Source: Paracoccaceae bacterium
GTDB taxonomy: Bacteria > Pseudomonadota > Alphaproteobacteria > Rhodobacterales > Rhodobacteraceae
Length of the DNA: 64,000 nucleotides
Direction: 5' to 3'
Assembly: GCA_902512685.1 (NCBI GenBank)
Contig: CABXKH010000004.1
Span: 1-64,000 of the forward strand
Part shown: positions 16,764-25,974 of the stretch, piece by piece
How positions within the stretch are numbered: position 1 is the stretch's first letter
Layout of the letters: each line of letters opens with the position of its first letter
Program-made: the position numbers and the translations under genes
Notes under the pieces: generated by a model
Told to the model about the DNA's origin: nothing
The model's input: the letters and a program-made list of their open reading frames with translations, nothing else
Database searches by the model: none

Positions 16764-19133
16764 ATGAGAGGCGTGCGGAAAATGAATTATTCTCAGTGGC
16801 TTGGCGGTAAGGCGCGTTGGAGTGGATTAAATGGCGCCCTTTTTGGTGCTGCACTTGTTTTGATGACTATTGTTTCAGGCACTGTTTTCGCACAGGAATT
16901 TCGCTTTAGTTCGATTGATGTGTCGGGAAACCGCCGTATCGAAACGTCAACAGTTCTAAATTATGCAAATATCCCAGTTTCCCAAGTGGTAGATGCCGCA
17001 GAATTAAACACGGCGTATCAAAATATTTCTGACAGCGGGCTCTTTGAAAGCGTGGAACTGCAGCCCTTGAATGGGCGGTTGTTGATCAAGGTACAAGAAT
17101 ACCCAACGGTGAATCAAATCGCCTTTGAAGGAAATAAAAAGATCACCAATAAATCCCTTGAATCGCTTATCAGCGCCAAGCCCAGACGGGTATTCAATCC
17201 AACCGATGTCGAGCAGGACCTCGAGGCCATTGTGAAAGCCTATGCAGATATTGGCAACTTGGCTACCCAAGTGACGCCGCAGATTATACGCCAGTCAGAA
17301 AACAGAGTTGATTTGGTATTTGAGATTTTCGAAGGTGGCACTGTTGAAATAGAACGGATTAGCTTTGTTGGTAATTCTGCCTTTAGTGATCGACGCTTGC
17401 GCCGGGTCTTGCAAACCAAGCAAGCTGGATTTTTAAGAGCCATAATTCAACGCGATACGTTTAATTCAGACCAAGTTGAGTACGACAAACAAATTTTGAA
17501 GGATTTTTACCAATCTAAGGGCTTTATTGATGCCCGGGTGAATGATGTGAAAGCTGAATTGGCCGAAGAGCGGGATGGATATTTCATCACGTTTAATCTA
17601 CGCGAAGGGCAGCAGTTTCGGTTTGGAAAAATCTCTGCAACTTCAGATTTACCGAATGTGAACCCCAAAGAATTTTCTGCTGCATCAAAAATCAAAGAAA
17701 ATTCAGTTTTCGCGCCGCTAGATATCGAAAATGACATTGTCCGACTTGAGTATCTGGCGCTGCGCAAAGGTCTTGAATTTTTAACAATCACACCGCGCAT
17801 TGCGCGCGATGACGCCAATCAACTGATCAATGTAACTTTTGAGTTAACCCGAGGCGCACGCCAATTTGTTGAACGCATAAATATTGAGGGAAATACCGGA
17901 ACATTGGACCGGGTTATTCGGCGGTATTTTCGCACAGCCGAGGGCGATCCGTTTAACCCCCGCGACATCGGCGCCACAGCGCGCCGTATCCGAGCCTCGG
18001 GCCTGTTTGCCAATGTGGACATCAGCTCACGCGATGGCTCTTCATCCGAACAGGTGATCATCGATGTGGCCGTGACTGAAAAAGCAACCGGATCATTGTC
18101 TTTAGGTGGCAGTTATTCCAGCGCTCAGGGATTTGGTGCGGCTCTAGAGTACGGCGAGAAAAATTTTCTTGGTCGAGGGCAATCTCTTTCCCTGGCATTA
18201 AAGGGGGGCACTGATAATCAGGTCTATTCGCTGCGCTTTACCGAGCCATCTTTCTTATACAATGATTTATCTTTTTCTCTGAACGCTGCCTTTCGGCAAA
18301 CAGCTCAACAAAATTCTTTGTTTGATACCACTTCTATTATTTTCGAACCACAATTGGGCTTTCCGGTTGGCGAAGATGGGCGGTTGGCCCTTCGGATATT
18401 CAACAAAACTGATAATATTACGGCCGAATACACTTCAGGAGATGTCATTTCAACTGAGGCAACTCTACCTGAGGTTAGTGCAAACGGTGTGGGCTATACC
18501 TATAGTCTAGACACCCGCCGTAGCGGGTTCAATCCCGCAACAGCCTTGGTTTTGCAAGTTAACCAGGATTTTTCAGGTATTGGAGGCGATACCACAAGTA
18601 TTAGCACCACAGCAAAACTTGTAGGTCAGACCAAGGTTCTAAAGGACGCGGTCACGCTTCGAGCTACGCTTGAAGGAGGGGTATTGAATTATTCCAAAGG
18701 CCAAAGCCGAGTGATCGATCGCTTTAGGATGGGCAGTCAGGTTATGCGGGGGTTTGAGCCGGGCGGAATAGGCCCGCGCGAGTACGACACTGCAAATTCT
18801 GTGGATGATGCTTTGGGCGGCGAACAGTATTCGGCGGCCCGGTTTGAAGCAGATTTTCCACTCGGTATTCCTGAAGAATTTGGATTATCGGGAAGCATCT
18901 TTTATGATGTTGGCTCGCTTTGGGGCATTACCATCAGCGATCCTGAGTCCTGCGCATTATCCGCACCCTCCTGTCTGCTTTATAAGGACAGCAGCATGCG
19001 GCAAGTTGTGGGCGCTGCTATCTTATGGGCCACGCCCATCGGACCACTTCGGTTTAATTTCACCAGAGCCCTTAAAAAAGAGCAGTATGATAAAGAGCAA
19101 GATTTTGAATTTACGCTCTCAACCCAATTTTAA
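16764..19133 (+). CDS. bamA: Outer membrane protein assembly factor BamA
   Basis: BamA is the central Omp85 subunit that inserts beta-barrel proteins into the outer membrane. The 789-residue precursor has a signal peptide ending GTVFAQ, an N-terminal POTRA array (recurrent segments such as EFRFSSIDVSGNRRIETSTV and IERISFVGNSAFSDRRLRRVL) and a C-terminal 16-strand barrel with the conserved GSQVMRGFEPGGIGPR loop. The last residue is phenylalanine, as in most outer membrane barrels. ATG at 16764 is used; ATG at 16782 is also possible. Confidence 0.96.
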   Translation: MRGVRKMNYSQWLGGKARWSGLNGALFGAALVLMTIVSGTVFAQEFRFSSIDVSGNRRIETSTVLNYANIPVSQVVDAAELNTAYQNISDSGLFESVELQPLNGRLLIKVQEYPTVNQIAFEGNKKITNKSLESLISAKPRRVFNPTDVEQDLEAIVKAYADIGNLATQVTPQIIRQSENRVDLVFEIFEGGTVEIERISFVGNSAFSDRRLRRVLQTKQAGFLRAIIQRDTFNSDQVEYDKQILKDFYQSKGFIDARVNDVKAELAEERDGYFITFNLREGQQFRFGKISATSDLPNVNPKEFSAASKIKENSVFAPLDIENDIVRLEYLALRKGLEFLTITPRIARDDANQLINVTFELTRGARQFVERINIEGNTGTLDRVIRRYFRTAEGDPFNPRDIGATARRIRASGLFANVDISSRDGSSSEQVIIDVAVTEKATGSLSLGGSYSSAQGFGAALEYGEKNFLGRGQSLSLALKGGTDNQVYSLRFTEPSFLYNDLSFSLNAAFRQTAQQNSLFDTTSIIFEPQLGFPVGEDGRLALRIFNKTDNITAEYTSGDVISTEATLPEVSANGVGYTYSLDTRRSGFNPATALVLQVNQDFSGIGGDTTSISTTAKLVGQTKVLKDAVTLRATLEGGVLNYSKGQSRVIDRFRMGSQVMRGFEPGGIGPREYDTANSVDDALGGEQYSAARFEADFPLGIPEEFGLSGSIFYDVGSLWGITISDPESCALSAPSCLLYKDSSMRQVVGAAILWATPIGPLRFNFTRALKKEQYDKEQDFEFTLSTQF

Positions 19134-19135
19134 AT

Positions 19136-19693
19136 ATGCTTAGGCGTATTTTCTGGCAAACTCTAGTAACGATCGCAATCAGCGTTATGGTCGCCACATC
19201 GGCTTTTGCCCAATCTACGCCTAACACTCAGGTTTTAGTCGTGGATTTGGACCGTGTCTTTACTGAAACCGTGTATGGCCAACGTTTGCAATCAGATTTT
19301 AGAGAAGCAGAACGAGCTTTAGGAAATGATTTTAACAGGATTGCAGGCGAGTTAATCGCTGAAGAAAAACAGCTACGAGATCTTCGGCCCGAAACACAGC
19401 CGGATGAATTTCGTGAAATGGCCGAGGCCTTTGACGCCAAATCAACCAAACTCAGGTTAGAGCAATCTGAACGTAGAAATAAATTGAATCAAGACCTGCA
19501 ACTCGCGCGTGAAAATCTATTGCGTCAATTAGGCCCTATATTTTCACAGTTGATGCAAGAAAGCGGCGCATCCATTTTAATTCAAAAAGATGATCAACGT
19601 ATGATTGTTTTTCCGCAAGCCGATATTACGCAATCTGCGATTGCTTTGATAGATCAGCGATTGGGCGATGGTATAGCAACACCTGAAAACTAG
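19136..19693 (+). CDS. skp: OmpH/Skp-family periplasmic chaperone
   Basis: Skp-type chaperones hold unfolded outer membrane proteins in the periplasm on the way to BamA. The 185-residue precursor has a signal peptide ending SAFAQ, a short beta core (VLVVDLDRVFTETVYGQRLQ) and long charged helices (about residues 60-130) that form the coiled-coil tentacles, then ASILIQKDDQRMIVF near the end. It starts 2 bases after bamA, so the two are co-translated. Confidence 0.9.
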   Translation: MLRRIFWQTLVTIAISVMVATSAFAQSTPNTQVLVVDLDRVFTETVYGQRLQSDFREAERALGNDFNRIAGELIAEEKQLRDLRPETQPDEFREMAEAFDAKSTKLRLEQSERRNKLNQDLQLARENLLRQLGPIFSQLMQESGASILIQKDDQRMIVFPQADITQSAIALIDQRLGDGIATPEN

Positions 19694-19813
19694 ATTTCAC
19701 CAACCCTTTATTGGACGAAAGCAGTTTACAGTTTTATACCCCATGCAGATCACCCCTTGCTGCAAACCGCTCAGATTGCTAGGACTTTTAGAAATGAAAG
19801 ATAAAGGTTGAAA

Positions 19814-20281
19814 ATGAGCAGTCAGTCTCTGAGCGCAGATATCCAACTCATCCAGCGAATTTTACCTCACCGGTATCCGTTTTTATTGGTGGATAAGGTG
19901 GTGGATATAAATGGAACCCAATCGGCCAAGGGCTTGAAAAACGTGACCATGAACGAGCCGCATTTTCAGGGCCATTTTCCGGGCAACCCGATTATGCCGG
20001 GTGTCACAATTGTCGAGGCTATGGCGCAAACAGCAGCCGTTATGGTTGGAACCGCGTTAGATTTGGCCGACAAAGATTTGCTGATTTACTTTATGGCCAT
20101 TGATAAATGTAAATTTCGCCGCAAAGTCGTTCCGGGGGATGTTTTGGAAATGCAATTGACCACCCTGCGCGGCAAACCCGGCGGCAAGGTCTGGAAGTTT
20201 GGCGGTGTCGCTACTGTCGAGGGCGAGATGGCCGCAGAGGCTGAGTTTACTGCAATGATGGATTTGCCTCAGGAGGCGTAG
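19814..20281 (+). CDS. fabZ: 3-hydroxyacyl-ACP dehydratase FabZ
   Basis: FabZ dehydrates 3-hydroxyacyl-ACP in fatty acid elongation and competes with LpxA for the same pool. The 155-residue protein has the catalytic hot-dog motif [22 protein letters not shown] (split here: the catalytic His is in GHFPG, the Glu in VEAMAQ) and the N-terminal [14 protein letters not shown] take the ATG at 19814 behind AAAGG; an in-frame TTG lies 6 bases earlier. A gap of about 120 bases separates it from skp, so it may have its own promoter. Confidence 0.96.
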   Translation: MSSQSLSADIQLIQRILPHRYPFLLVDKVVDINGTQSAKGLKNVTMNEPHFQGHFPGNPIMPGVTIVEAMAQTAAVMVGTALDLADKDLLIYFMAIDKCKFRRKVVPGDVLEMQLTTLRGKPGGKVWKFGGVATVEGEMAAEAEFTAMMDLPQEA

Positions 20282-20282
20282 A

Positions 20283-21074
20283 ATGAGCAATTCCTTTGTC
20301 CATCCCAGTGCGATTATAGAACCGGGCGCAGCTCTGGGCGAGGGCTGCCATATCGGGCCATTTTGCCACGTTGGAGCGGAAGTAACCCTTGGCGATCAGG
20401 TGACTTTGAAAAGTCATGTCGTTGTAAGCGGTAAAACCGATATCGGAGAAGAAACGATTGTTTTTCCCTTTTCGGTTTTGGGCGAAATTCCGCAAGATAA
20501 AAAGTTCAAAGGTGAAAAGACCTCCCTCAGCATAGGGTCGCGCAACCGCATTCGTGAACATGTTACTATGAACACCGGCACAACGGGCGGCGGCGGTCTA
20601 ACGCGTGTTGGCGATGATGGCTTGTTCATGGCTGGGTGCCATGTGGCGCATGATGTTCATATCCACAACCGGGTGATCTTGGTCAATAATGCGGCAGTTG
20701 CGGGCCATTGTGTTATAGAAGATGACGTCATTGTTGGCGGTCTGTCAGGTCTTCATCAATTTGTGCGCATCGGGCAGGGCGCCATCATCGGGGCGGTGAC
20801 AATGGTGACCAATGATGTCATTCCCCACGGTTTGGTCCAGGCGCCGCGCGGCGAGCTGCATGGTTTAAACCTCGTGGGGCTTAAACGGCGGGGGGTTGCA
20901 CGTGCAGATATCACAGCTTTGCGGGCAGCTTTTCAGATGCTGGCCCAAGGTGAGGGTGCGTTTCAAGAGCGTGCCAAGCGATTGGGTGAGGAAACCGAAA
21001 GCGACTATGTTCAGCAAATTGTTGATTTTGTCACCGGCGCATCAGATCGATCTTTTTTAACACCCGGCGAATGA
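20283..21074 (+). CDS. lpxA: UDP-N-acetylglucosamine acyltransferase
   Basis: LpxA transfers a 3-hydroxyacyl chain to UDP-GlcNAc, the first step of lipid A synthesis. The 263-residue protein is a left-handed beta-helix of hexapeptide repeats with the catalytic histidine region CHVAHDVHIHNRV and the GGLSGLHQFVRIG segment, and a helical C-terminus. It starts one base after fabZ. Length is normal. Confidence 0.96.
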   Translation: MSNSFVHPSAIIEPGAALGEGCHIGPFCHVGAEVTLGDQVTLKSHVVVSGKTDIGEETIVFPFSVLGEIPQDKKFKGEKTSLSIGSRNRIREHVTMNTGTTGGGGLTRVGDDGLFMAGCHVAHDVHIHNRVILVNNAAVAGHCVIEDDVIVGGLSGLHQFVRIGQGAIIGAVTMVTNDVIPHGLVQAPRGELHGLNLVGLKRRGVARADITALRAAFQMLAQGEGAFQERAKRLGEETESDYVQQIVDFVTGASDRSFLTPGE

Positions 21075-21075
21075 T

Positions 21076-21888
21076 ATGACATCGGGTCTTGCAATACTTG
21101 CAGGGGATGGGCAGTTGCCAGTGCAACTGCACCAAGCTGTGCCTGATGCACTATGTGTCGTCTTTGAAGGTATGGCGCACCAATTAAATGCAAAAAACAT
21201 ACAGATCTGTCAGTTTGAAAAATTGAACAGTCTGTTTGAGCTTTTAAAGCATCATGAGATTTCACACGTCGTTATGGCCGGGGCAATGTCGCGGCCCCAA
21301 CTTGATCCTGCAAAGTTTGATGCGTTTATGCAAAACATTGCGCCTGATTTCATAAAAGTTTTGCAAAAAGGCGACGATACAGTTCTTCGGTACGTGATTA
21401 CACTTTTTGAAGATCAGGGTTTTTCGGTTATCGCCCCACAGGATGTCGCTTTAGAACTAACGCTGCCGGAAGGTTTGGCTGTCGGCGCACTGCCGGATGC
21501 GATATTGTCTGATCTTGCTTATGCCGATCAAATTTTACACCAAATGAGCGCGCTGGATATCGGCCAGGGTGTGGTGGTGGAAGGGGGCCATGTTCTTGGG
21601 ATTGAGACCTTGCAAGGCACCGAGGCCCTTTTGGATTTTGTGGCCACCACTCAAAGCTCTTTGCGCTCTTCTCAGGGTGGAGTTTTGGTTAAACGCCCCA
21701 AAGCTCATCAAGATATGCGGGTTGATGTTCCAACCATCGGGCCGCAAACAATTCAACAAGTGGCCAATGCGGGATTGTCCGGGCTCGTGATCTCCCCAGA
21801 AAATGTATTGGTACTTGAGCGGGAAAAAACTATTTTCCTAGCTAAATCATTGGGTATTTTCATTTGGGTGCAGGAACCTAAGCTATGA
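21076..21888 (+). CDS. lpxI: UDP-2,3-diacylglucosamine pyrophosphatase LpxI
   Basis: LpxI hydrolyses UDP-2,3-diacylglucosamine to lipid X and is the alphaproteobacterial replacement for LpxH. The 270-residue protein begins TSGLAILAGDGQLPVQLHQA and carries the C-terminal DUF1009 pattern including DMRVDVPTIGPQTIQQVANAG. Its place between lpxA and lpxB supports the call. It overlaps the lpxB start by 4 bases. LpxD, which acts just before this step, is not encoded in this cluster. Confidence 0.92.
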   Translation: MTSGLAILAGDGQLPVQLHQAVPDALCVVFEGMAHQLNAKNIQICQFEKLNSLFELLKHHEISHVVMAGAMSRPQLDPAKFDAFMQNIAPDFIKVLQKGDDTVLRYVITLFEDQGFSVIAPQDVALELTLPEGLAVGALPDAILSDLAYADQILHQMSALDIGQGVVVEGGHVLGIETLQGTEALLDFVATTQSSLRSSQGGVLVKRPKAHQDMRVDVPTIGPQTIQQVANAGLSGLVISPENVLVLEREKTIFLAKSLGIFIWVQEPKL

Positions 21889-23048
21889 AAATTTTCATCA
21901 TTGCAGGCGAGGCCTCAGGTGACAAACTGGGCGCCGCGATGATGAAGGGGTTCAAAGAACAAACTACACAAGAAATCGAATTCATTGGCGTCGGCGGCGC
22001 TTTAATGGAGGAAATGGGTCTCACCAGTCTTTTCCCGATGGAAGAAATTTCTTTGATGGGAATTTCTGAAATCCTCAGCCAATATCGGCATTTAAAACGG
22101 CGCATAGATCAGACGGCTTCGGCCGTTTTAAAAGAAAAGCCTGATGTGTTGATCACAACCGACCTTCCGGAATTTTCCTTTCGCGTGGCAAATTTGGTCA
22201 AGCAGACCTCAAATATACCCACGGTTCATTATGTAGCGCCGACAGTATGGGCTTGGCGGCCAGCACGTGCGCGAAAGATCGCGAAATATATAGATCACGT
22301 TCTGGCCCTGTTTCCGTTTGAGCCGCCCTTGATGCAGGCCGCTGGAATGAGCTGTGACTTTGTCGGGCATCCCGTAATTGACGACCCCATTGCTACACAG
22401 CAGGATATTAATGATTTTAGATCACAGTTCGGGCTGAACTCGTCGCCTGTTTTGTTATGTTTGCCAGGCTCAAGGCGCTCTGAAATAAAGCGCTTAGCCC
22501 CAGTTTTTGAAAAATGCTTGGCAAAAGTGAAAGCCGTCCATCCCCAGATGAATGTAGTCCTTCCTGCAGCCCCCTCGGTTGCTGGATTGGTGTTAGATAC
22601 AGTTCGCCATTGGGTCCATAAGCCGATTGTTTTGGATCCGCGTGAATTTACTTTGGATCAGGCAAGCAACTTAAAAAGGGCTGCATTTAAATCTGCAGAT
22701 GTCGCATTGGCCGCATCTGGCACGGTCTCTTTAGAATTGGCGGTCAGTCAAACGCCCATGGTTATTGCCTATGATATGAACTGGATCTCTCGTCAGGTTA
22801 TCGGGCGAATGTTGCAGGTTGATAGCGTTAATCTTGTGAATTTGGTTTCTAACACGCGCACGGTTCCCGAATATATCGGCAAAGCCTGCCAGCCAGTCGC
22901 AATTGCATCCGCAATATGCGATGTTTTAGAAGCCCCCACGACCCAAATTGAAGCTATGCAAAGCACGGTAGAACGCTTGAAATCGCCTATATCAACGCCC
23001 GGGATATCTGCAGCAAAGTCGGTTCTAGATTTCCTGAAAAGCCGCTAG
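21885..23048 (+). CDS. lpxB: Lipid-A-disaccharide synthase
   Basis: LpxB joins lipid X with UDP-diacylglucosamine to form the lipid A disaccharide at the inner membrane. The 387-residue GT19 enzyme has IIAGEASGDKLGAAMM at the N-terminus, YVAPTVWAWRPARARK in the middle and the C-terminal donor site LAASGTVSLELAVSQTPMV. It ends the lpx block and converges, with a 4-base overlap, on the IalB-family gene. Confidence 0.96.
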   Translation: MKIFIIAGEASGDKLGAAMMKGFKEQTTQEIEFIGVGGALMEEMGLTSLFPMEEISLMGISEILSQYRHLKRRIDQTASAVLKEKPDVLITTDLPEFSFRVANLVKQTSNIPTVHYVAPTVWAWRPARARKIAKYIDHVLALFPFEPPLMQAAGMSCDFVGHPVIDDPIATQQDINDFRSQFGLNSSPVLLCLPGSRRSEIKRLAPVFEKCLAKVKAVHPQMNVVLPAAPSVAGLVLDTVRHWVHKPIVLDPREFTLDQASNLKRAAFKSADVALAASGTVSLELAVSQTPMVIAYDMNWISRQVIGRMLQVDSVNLVNLVSNTRTVPEYIGKACQPVAIASAICDVLEAPTTQIEAMQSTVERLKSPISTPGISAAKSVLDFLKSR

Positions 23049-23629
23049 TTTTGAAGCATTGTTGCTTTTTGATAGGCGGCTGTAAAACCTTTTAAAGACA
23101 GTTCAATAATAACATTTTCATTGGGAAGAGATAGGTGTGCTATAATGATCTGAGCAACCAGACCTTTTTTCATCAAAACAATATCTTCTTCGGTCAAGCC
23201 AATACGGGCAATACAGCCTACCGATGTACAAAATGAATAGGGGTATTTTTTACTGGTTTCGGGACCAAAAGAAATCGTAAGCGGAATATTAAGTAAAGTT
23301 TCAAGTGGAACGATAATATTAGCCGCTGCAACGGCTGGTTGGCCTGCGGGAAGTTTAAATAATACAACTTCTGCCATTGGCTCATTTTTGTTGTTGATCA
23401 AGATCTGGGTCAATTCGCATGGATCATTGCCATCTTGGGTGCGAACACAACGGATATTCCAATCGCCAACACGCTCGGCAATATATGGTTGACCGATTTC
23501 AGGTGTCGGCACAGCCAATCCCAATGACAATCCTTCACCCGCCTCGGCATTCTGTGCCCACAGAACTTGCATTGACGCAAAAAGTGAAAAAACAAAAAAG
23601 AAAAAGACTGTAATGAACCGGTTTAACAT
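23045..23629 (-). CDS. Invasion-associated locus B (IalB) family periplasmic protein
   Basis: A 194-residue precursor with a strongly hydrophobic N-terminus (FITVFFFFVFSLFASMQVLWAQ) that is a signal peptide, then a region matching the IalB family: GDWNIRCVRT, two cysteine pairs (C near DPCELTQ and SFCTSVGCIARIGL) and the ILINNKNEPMAEVVLFKLP strand pattern. The family is common in alphaproteobacteria as exported proteins of poorly known function; the name comes from Bartonella and need not imply virulence. ATG at 23629 follows GGAG; a TATAAT at 23646-23651 could be its own -10. Confidence 0.85.
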   Translation of the reverse strand: MLNRFITVFFFFVFSLFASMQVLWAQNAEAGEGLSLGLAVPTPEIGQPYIAERVGDWNIRCVRTQDGNDPCELTQILINNKNEPMAEVVLFKLPAGQPAVAAANIIVPLETLLNIPLTISFGPETSKKYPYSFCTSVGCIARIGLTEEDIVLMKKGLVAQIIIAHLSLPNENVIIELSLKGFTAAYQKATMLQN

Positions 23630-23742
23630 CAATTGAACTCCGCTGATTATAGCCGCGTAATATCACGCAATTTAGCGGATGTCATGGGGCATGAATTGAA
23701 TGAGCATGAAAAAACGGAGATAATTCAATACTATATGCCAAC

Positions 23743-23771
23743 AAAAAAGGGCCCGATTAAAGGCCCTTTTT
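23743..23771 (-). terminator. Rho-independent terminator ending the candidate small RNA
   Basis: A 9-bp stem AAAAGGGCC/GGCCCTTTT (23745-23753 with 23762-23770) around an 8-base loop. On the minus strand it is followed by a run of six T residues. On the plus strand the U tract is shorter, so it mainly serves leftward transcription. Confidence 0.85.
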
Positions 23772-23811
23772 CACTAAAAATTTCTCTCCCCGTCGGACTG
23801 GCCGACTTATA
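23743..23811 (-). ncRNA. Candidate small RNA (about 70 nt) upstream of the IalB-family gene
   Basis: A promoter (-35 TTGACC, 17-bp spacer, -10 TAGCAT) predicts a start near 23811, and the terminator above ends the transcript about 70 bases later. In between lie a 5-bp hairpin GTCGG/CCGAC (23792-23806) and a purine-rich GGGGAGAG stretch. No protein-like frame exists apart from a five-codon GTG frame that runs into the terminator. It could be a stand-alone sRNA or a terminated leader for the IalB gene; the separate TATAAT before that gene favours a stand-alone RNA. No known family recognised. Confidence 0.5.
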
Positions 23812-23817
23812 GGCGCT

Positions 23818-23846
23818 ATGCTACGAAAACAATTCTATTGGGTCAA
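23818..23846 (-). promoter_or_regulatory. Promoter of the candidate small RNA
   Basis: Minus-strand -35 TTGACC at 23841-23846 and -10 TAGCAT at 23818-23823, separated by exactly 17 bases. It sits in a gene-free stretch and points at the 70-nt hairpin/terminator unit. Confidence 0.55.
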
Positions 23847-24056
23847 CAGGAAAAACCGACAAAATGTCGTGTTTTGACTAATTTTACTTGTAAATAAATG
23901 AATTGTATTTTGCCAAAGCCTATCAGTAGGCAAAAACGCAATATACAAAGATGCAGAATTTGCAAGGTTTCATCTGTGGCTACTGCTGAACTAAACCTAT
24001 CGCGGCAATCAAACTTAGGGCTGTTAATTATGCGGGGACTGGGCGCATAGATATTT

Positions 24057-24932
24057 TTATTGGGATCGGTTCCGCCCGGCAAATCGCGGCAACATAGCAG
24101 AAAAATCCTGGCCGCTTCCGTTTTCCTGTTCGACAAATTCACCATAAAGCTTGGTTGCTGCAGCCCCCATGGGCGTGTCTGCATCTACCGCCGTGGCCGC
24201 TTGTTGGCTCAATCGTAGGTCCTTGAGCATGAGATCTGCAGAGAACCCTGGTTTATAGTCATTGTCTGACGGTGACTGGGGGCCAACGCCCGGAGCAGGG
24301 CAATAGGCGTTTAACGACCAACTGTAACCAGAAGAGGTGCTGGCCACATCAAACATGGCTTGCCGCTCAAGACCCAGCTTATCGGCAAGCGCAAATGCTT
24401 CGCAGGTGGCAATCATTGTGGCGCCTAAAATCATATTGTTACATATTTTGGCCGCCTGGCCATTGCCAGAGGTTCCGCAATGAACAGCCTTTTGGCCCAT
24501 AATATCAAATACCGATTTTGCTGTGGCAAATCCGGCCTCAGAGCCCCCGACCATAAAGGTTAACGTGCCAGCAGAGGCGCCGCCAACGCCGCCAGAGACG
24601 GGTGCATCAAGCGGTAAAAGTCCCGCAGCTGTTGCCTTCTCGGCCACCTGGCGGGCGCTTTCAACATCAACGGTTGAACAATCTAGAAAGGTTGCACCAA
24701 CGGCCATGGATGGAATGATTTCATCTGCAACAGCGCGCAGGATATCCCCGTTGGGAAGCATCGTGATGACAATATCGGCATTTTTGGCGGCTTGGGCTGC
24801 CGAGCTGACAATCGCGACATCTTTGGCCGTGACCCCAGCAGGATCATAGCCGGTGACATTTAAACCTGCAGCGGTCAGGTTTTCTGCCATTGGCGCGCCC
24901 ATATTTCCCAAGCCGATAAATCCGATGTTCAT
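24057..24932 (-). CDS. mmsB: 3-hydroxyisobutyrate dehydrogenase
   Basis: Oxidises 3-hydroxyisobutyrate to methylmalonate semialdehyde with NAD+ in valine degradation. The 291-residue protein begins MNIGFIGLGNMGAPMAENL (Rossmann motif), and has the substrate-binding LDAPVSGGVGGASAGTL and the catalytic-lysine helix GNGQAAKICNNMILG. I chose the ATG at 24932 behind AGGAGAG rather than the longer frame from 24977. It starts 10 bases after the hydrolase gene and is the last gene of the mms operon. Confidence 0.95.
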   Translation of the reverse strand: MNIGFIGLGNMGAPMAENLTAAGLNVTGYDPAGVTAKDVAIVSSAAQAAKNADIVITMLPNGDILRAVADEIIPSMAVGATFLDCSTVDVESARQVAEKATAAGLLPLDAPVSGGVGGASAGTLTFMVGGSEAGFATAKSVFDIMGQKAVHCGTSGNGQAAKICNNMILGATMIATCEAFALADKLGLERQAMFDVASTSSGYSWSLNAYCPAPGVGPQSPSDNDYKPGFSADLMLKDLRLSQQAATAVDADTPMGAAATKLYGEFVEQENGSGQDFSAMLPRFAGRNRSQ

Positions 24933-24942
24933 TTCATCTCTC

Positions 24943-25974
24943 CTATAAATGCAATTCCAGTGCCCCAAGTGGGCCAAGCATATGTTCGATATCTGTGGAT
25001 GGAACGCTGTTCATATTGTGTTGCCAGTTTGGCGTTCGGTCTTTGTCTATTATAGCGGCGCGAATACCTTCGAGGAAGTCCCCAAACTCCATCGCCCGTG
25101 CGGTGAACCGATACTCATAGCGCAGGGCTGATTTAAGGTCGCCTGAACTGTTGCGTAGATGTCCAATTATTTTCAAAGCGCAGGCCATTGATAAAGGTGA
25201 GTTGCGGCGCATAGCTTTTAACGTTTTTTCCGCAAAGGCGCTGTCATCATGCGATAAGTCACTTGCGATCGTGGAAAGGTCCCCTGACTTAAATGCTGTA
25301 TTTATCATGGGCAAAGCATCTGCCAAAGTTCCTGCCGGCGCTTCGTCAATGTAGGTATTTAGGACATTATGGTCGCCCGTTTTTTCCAATTCTGCTGTCA
25401 TTCGTGCCCAATGATCCTGCGGGATAAAATGATCGGCAAATCCAACCAGTATCGCATCCCTTGGCCCCATGCGATCAGCTGTCAAACCAAGGTATTCACC
25501 AAGATATCCTGGCGCGCGCGATAGAATATAGGAACCGCCCACATCCGGCACCAAACCAATCCCACATTCCGGCATCGCTATCTGGCTGGTTTCGCCCACA
25601 ATTCTGTGGCTTCCGTGACATGAAATGCCCACGCCGCCGCCCATGGTGAACCCTTGCATAAGAGCAATAAAGGGTTTGGGGTATCCTGCAATAAGAGCAT
25701 TTAGGCGATATTCATCTGCCCAGAATTTCTGACCAAAAGCATAATTCTTATCCAGTCCTGATTGGTAAAGATCAGCAATGTCACCGCCGGCGCAAAAGGC
25801 GCGGGTTCCAAGCGCGTCGATAATCACCAGATCAACGGCATCATTGGTTTGCCAGTCAATCAGAGCCGCCTCAATTGCGGTGCACATCTCATAGGTCATG
25901 GCATTTAAAGCATCCGGGCGCTGCAAAGTGATGCGGCCAGCCCGGCCAGTCATGCGTATATGGATATCGTTCAT
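24943..25974 (-). CDS. 3-hydroxyisobutyryl-CoA hydrolase (enoyl-CoA hydratase superfamily)
   Basis: Releases CoA from 3-hydroxyisobutyryl-CoA in valine degradation. The 343-residue length and sequence fit the HIBYL-CoA hydrolase branch of the crotonase superfamily: oxyanion-hole segments AFCAGGDIADLYQSG and GFTMGGGVGISCHGSHRI, catalytic region MPECGIGLVPDVGGSY, and the ECH_2-type C-terminal domain (YEYRFTARAMEFGDFLEGIRA). Its position between the acyl-CoA dehydrogenase and mmsB supports the specific role. Confidence 0.9.
   Translation of the reverse strand: MNDIHIRMTGRAGRITLQRPDALNAMTYEMCTAIEAALIDWQTNDAVDLVIIDALGTRAFCAGGDIADLYQSGLDKNYAFGQKFWADEYRLNALIAGYPKPFIALMQGFTMGGGVGISCHGSHRIVGETSQIAMPECGIGLVPDVGGSYILSRAPGYLGEYLGLTADRMGPRDAILVGFADHFIPQDHWARMTAELEKTGDHNVLNTYIDEAPAGTLADALPMINTAFKSGDLSTIASDLSHDDSAFAEKTLKAMRRNSPLSMACALKIIGHLRNSSGDLKSALRYEYRFTARAMEFGDFLEGIRAAIIDKDRTPNWQHNMNSVPSTDIEHMLGPLGALELHL

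Noticed and set aside
23743..23811. Five-codon leader peptide (GTG frame after GGGGAGAG)
   Set aside because: The frame runs into the terminator stem and has no regulatory codon pattern; more likely chance.
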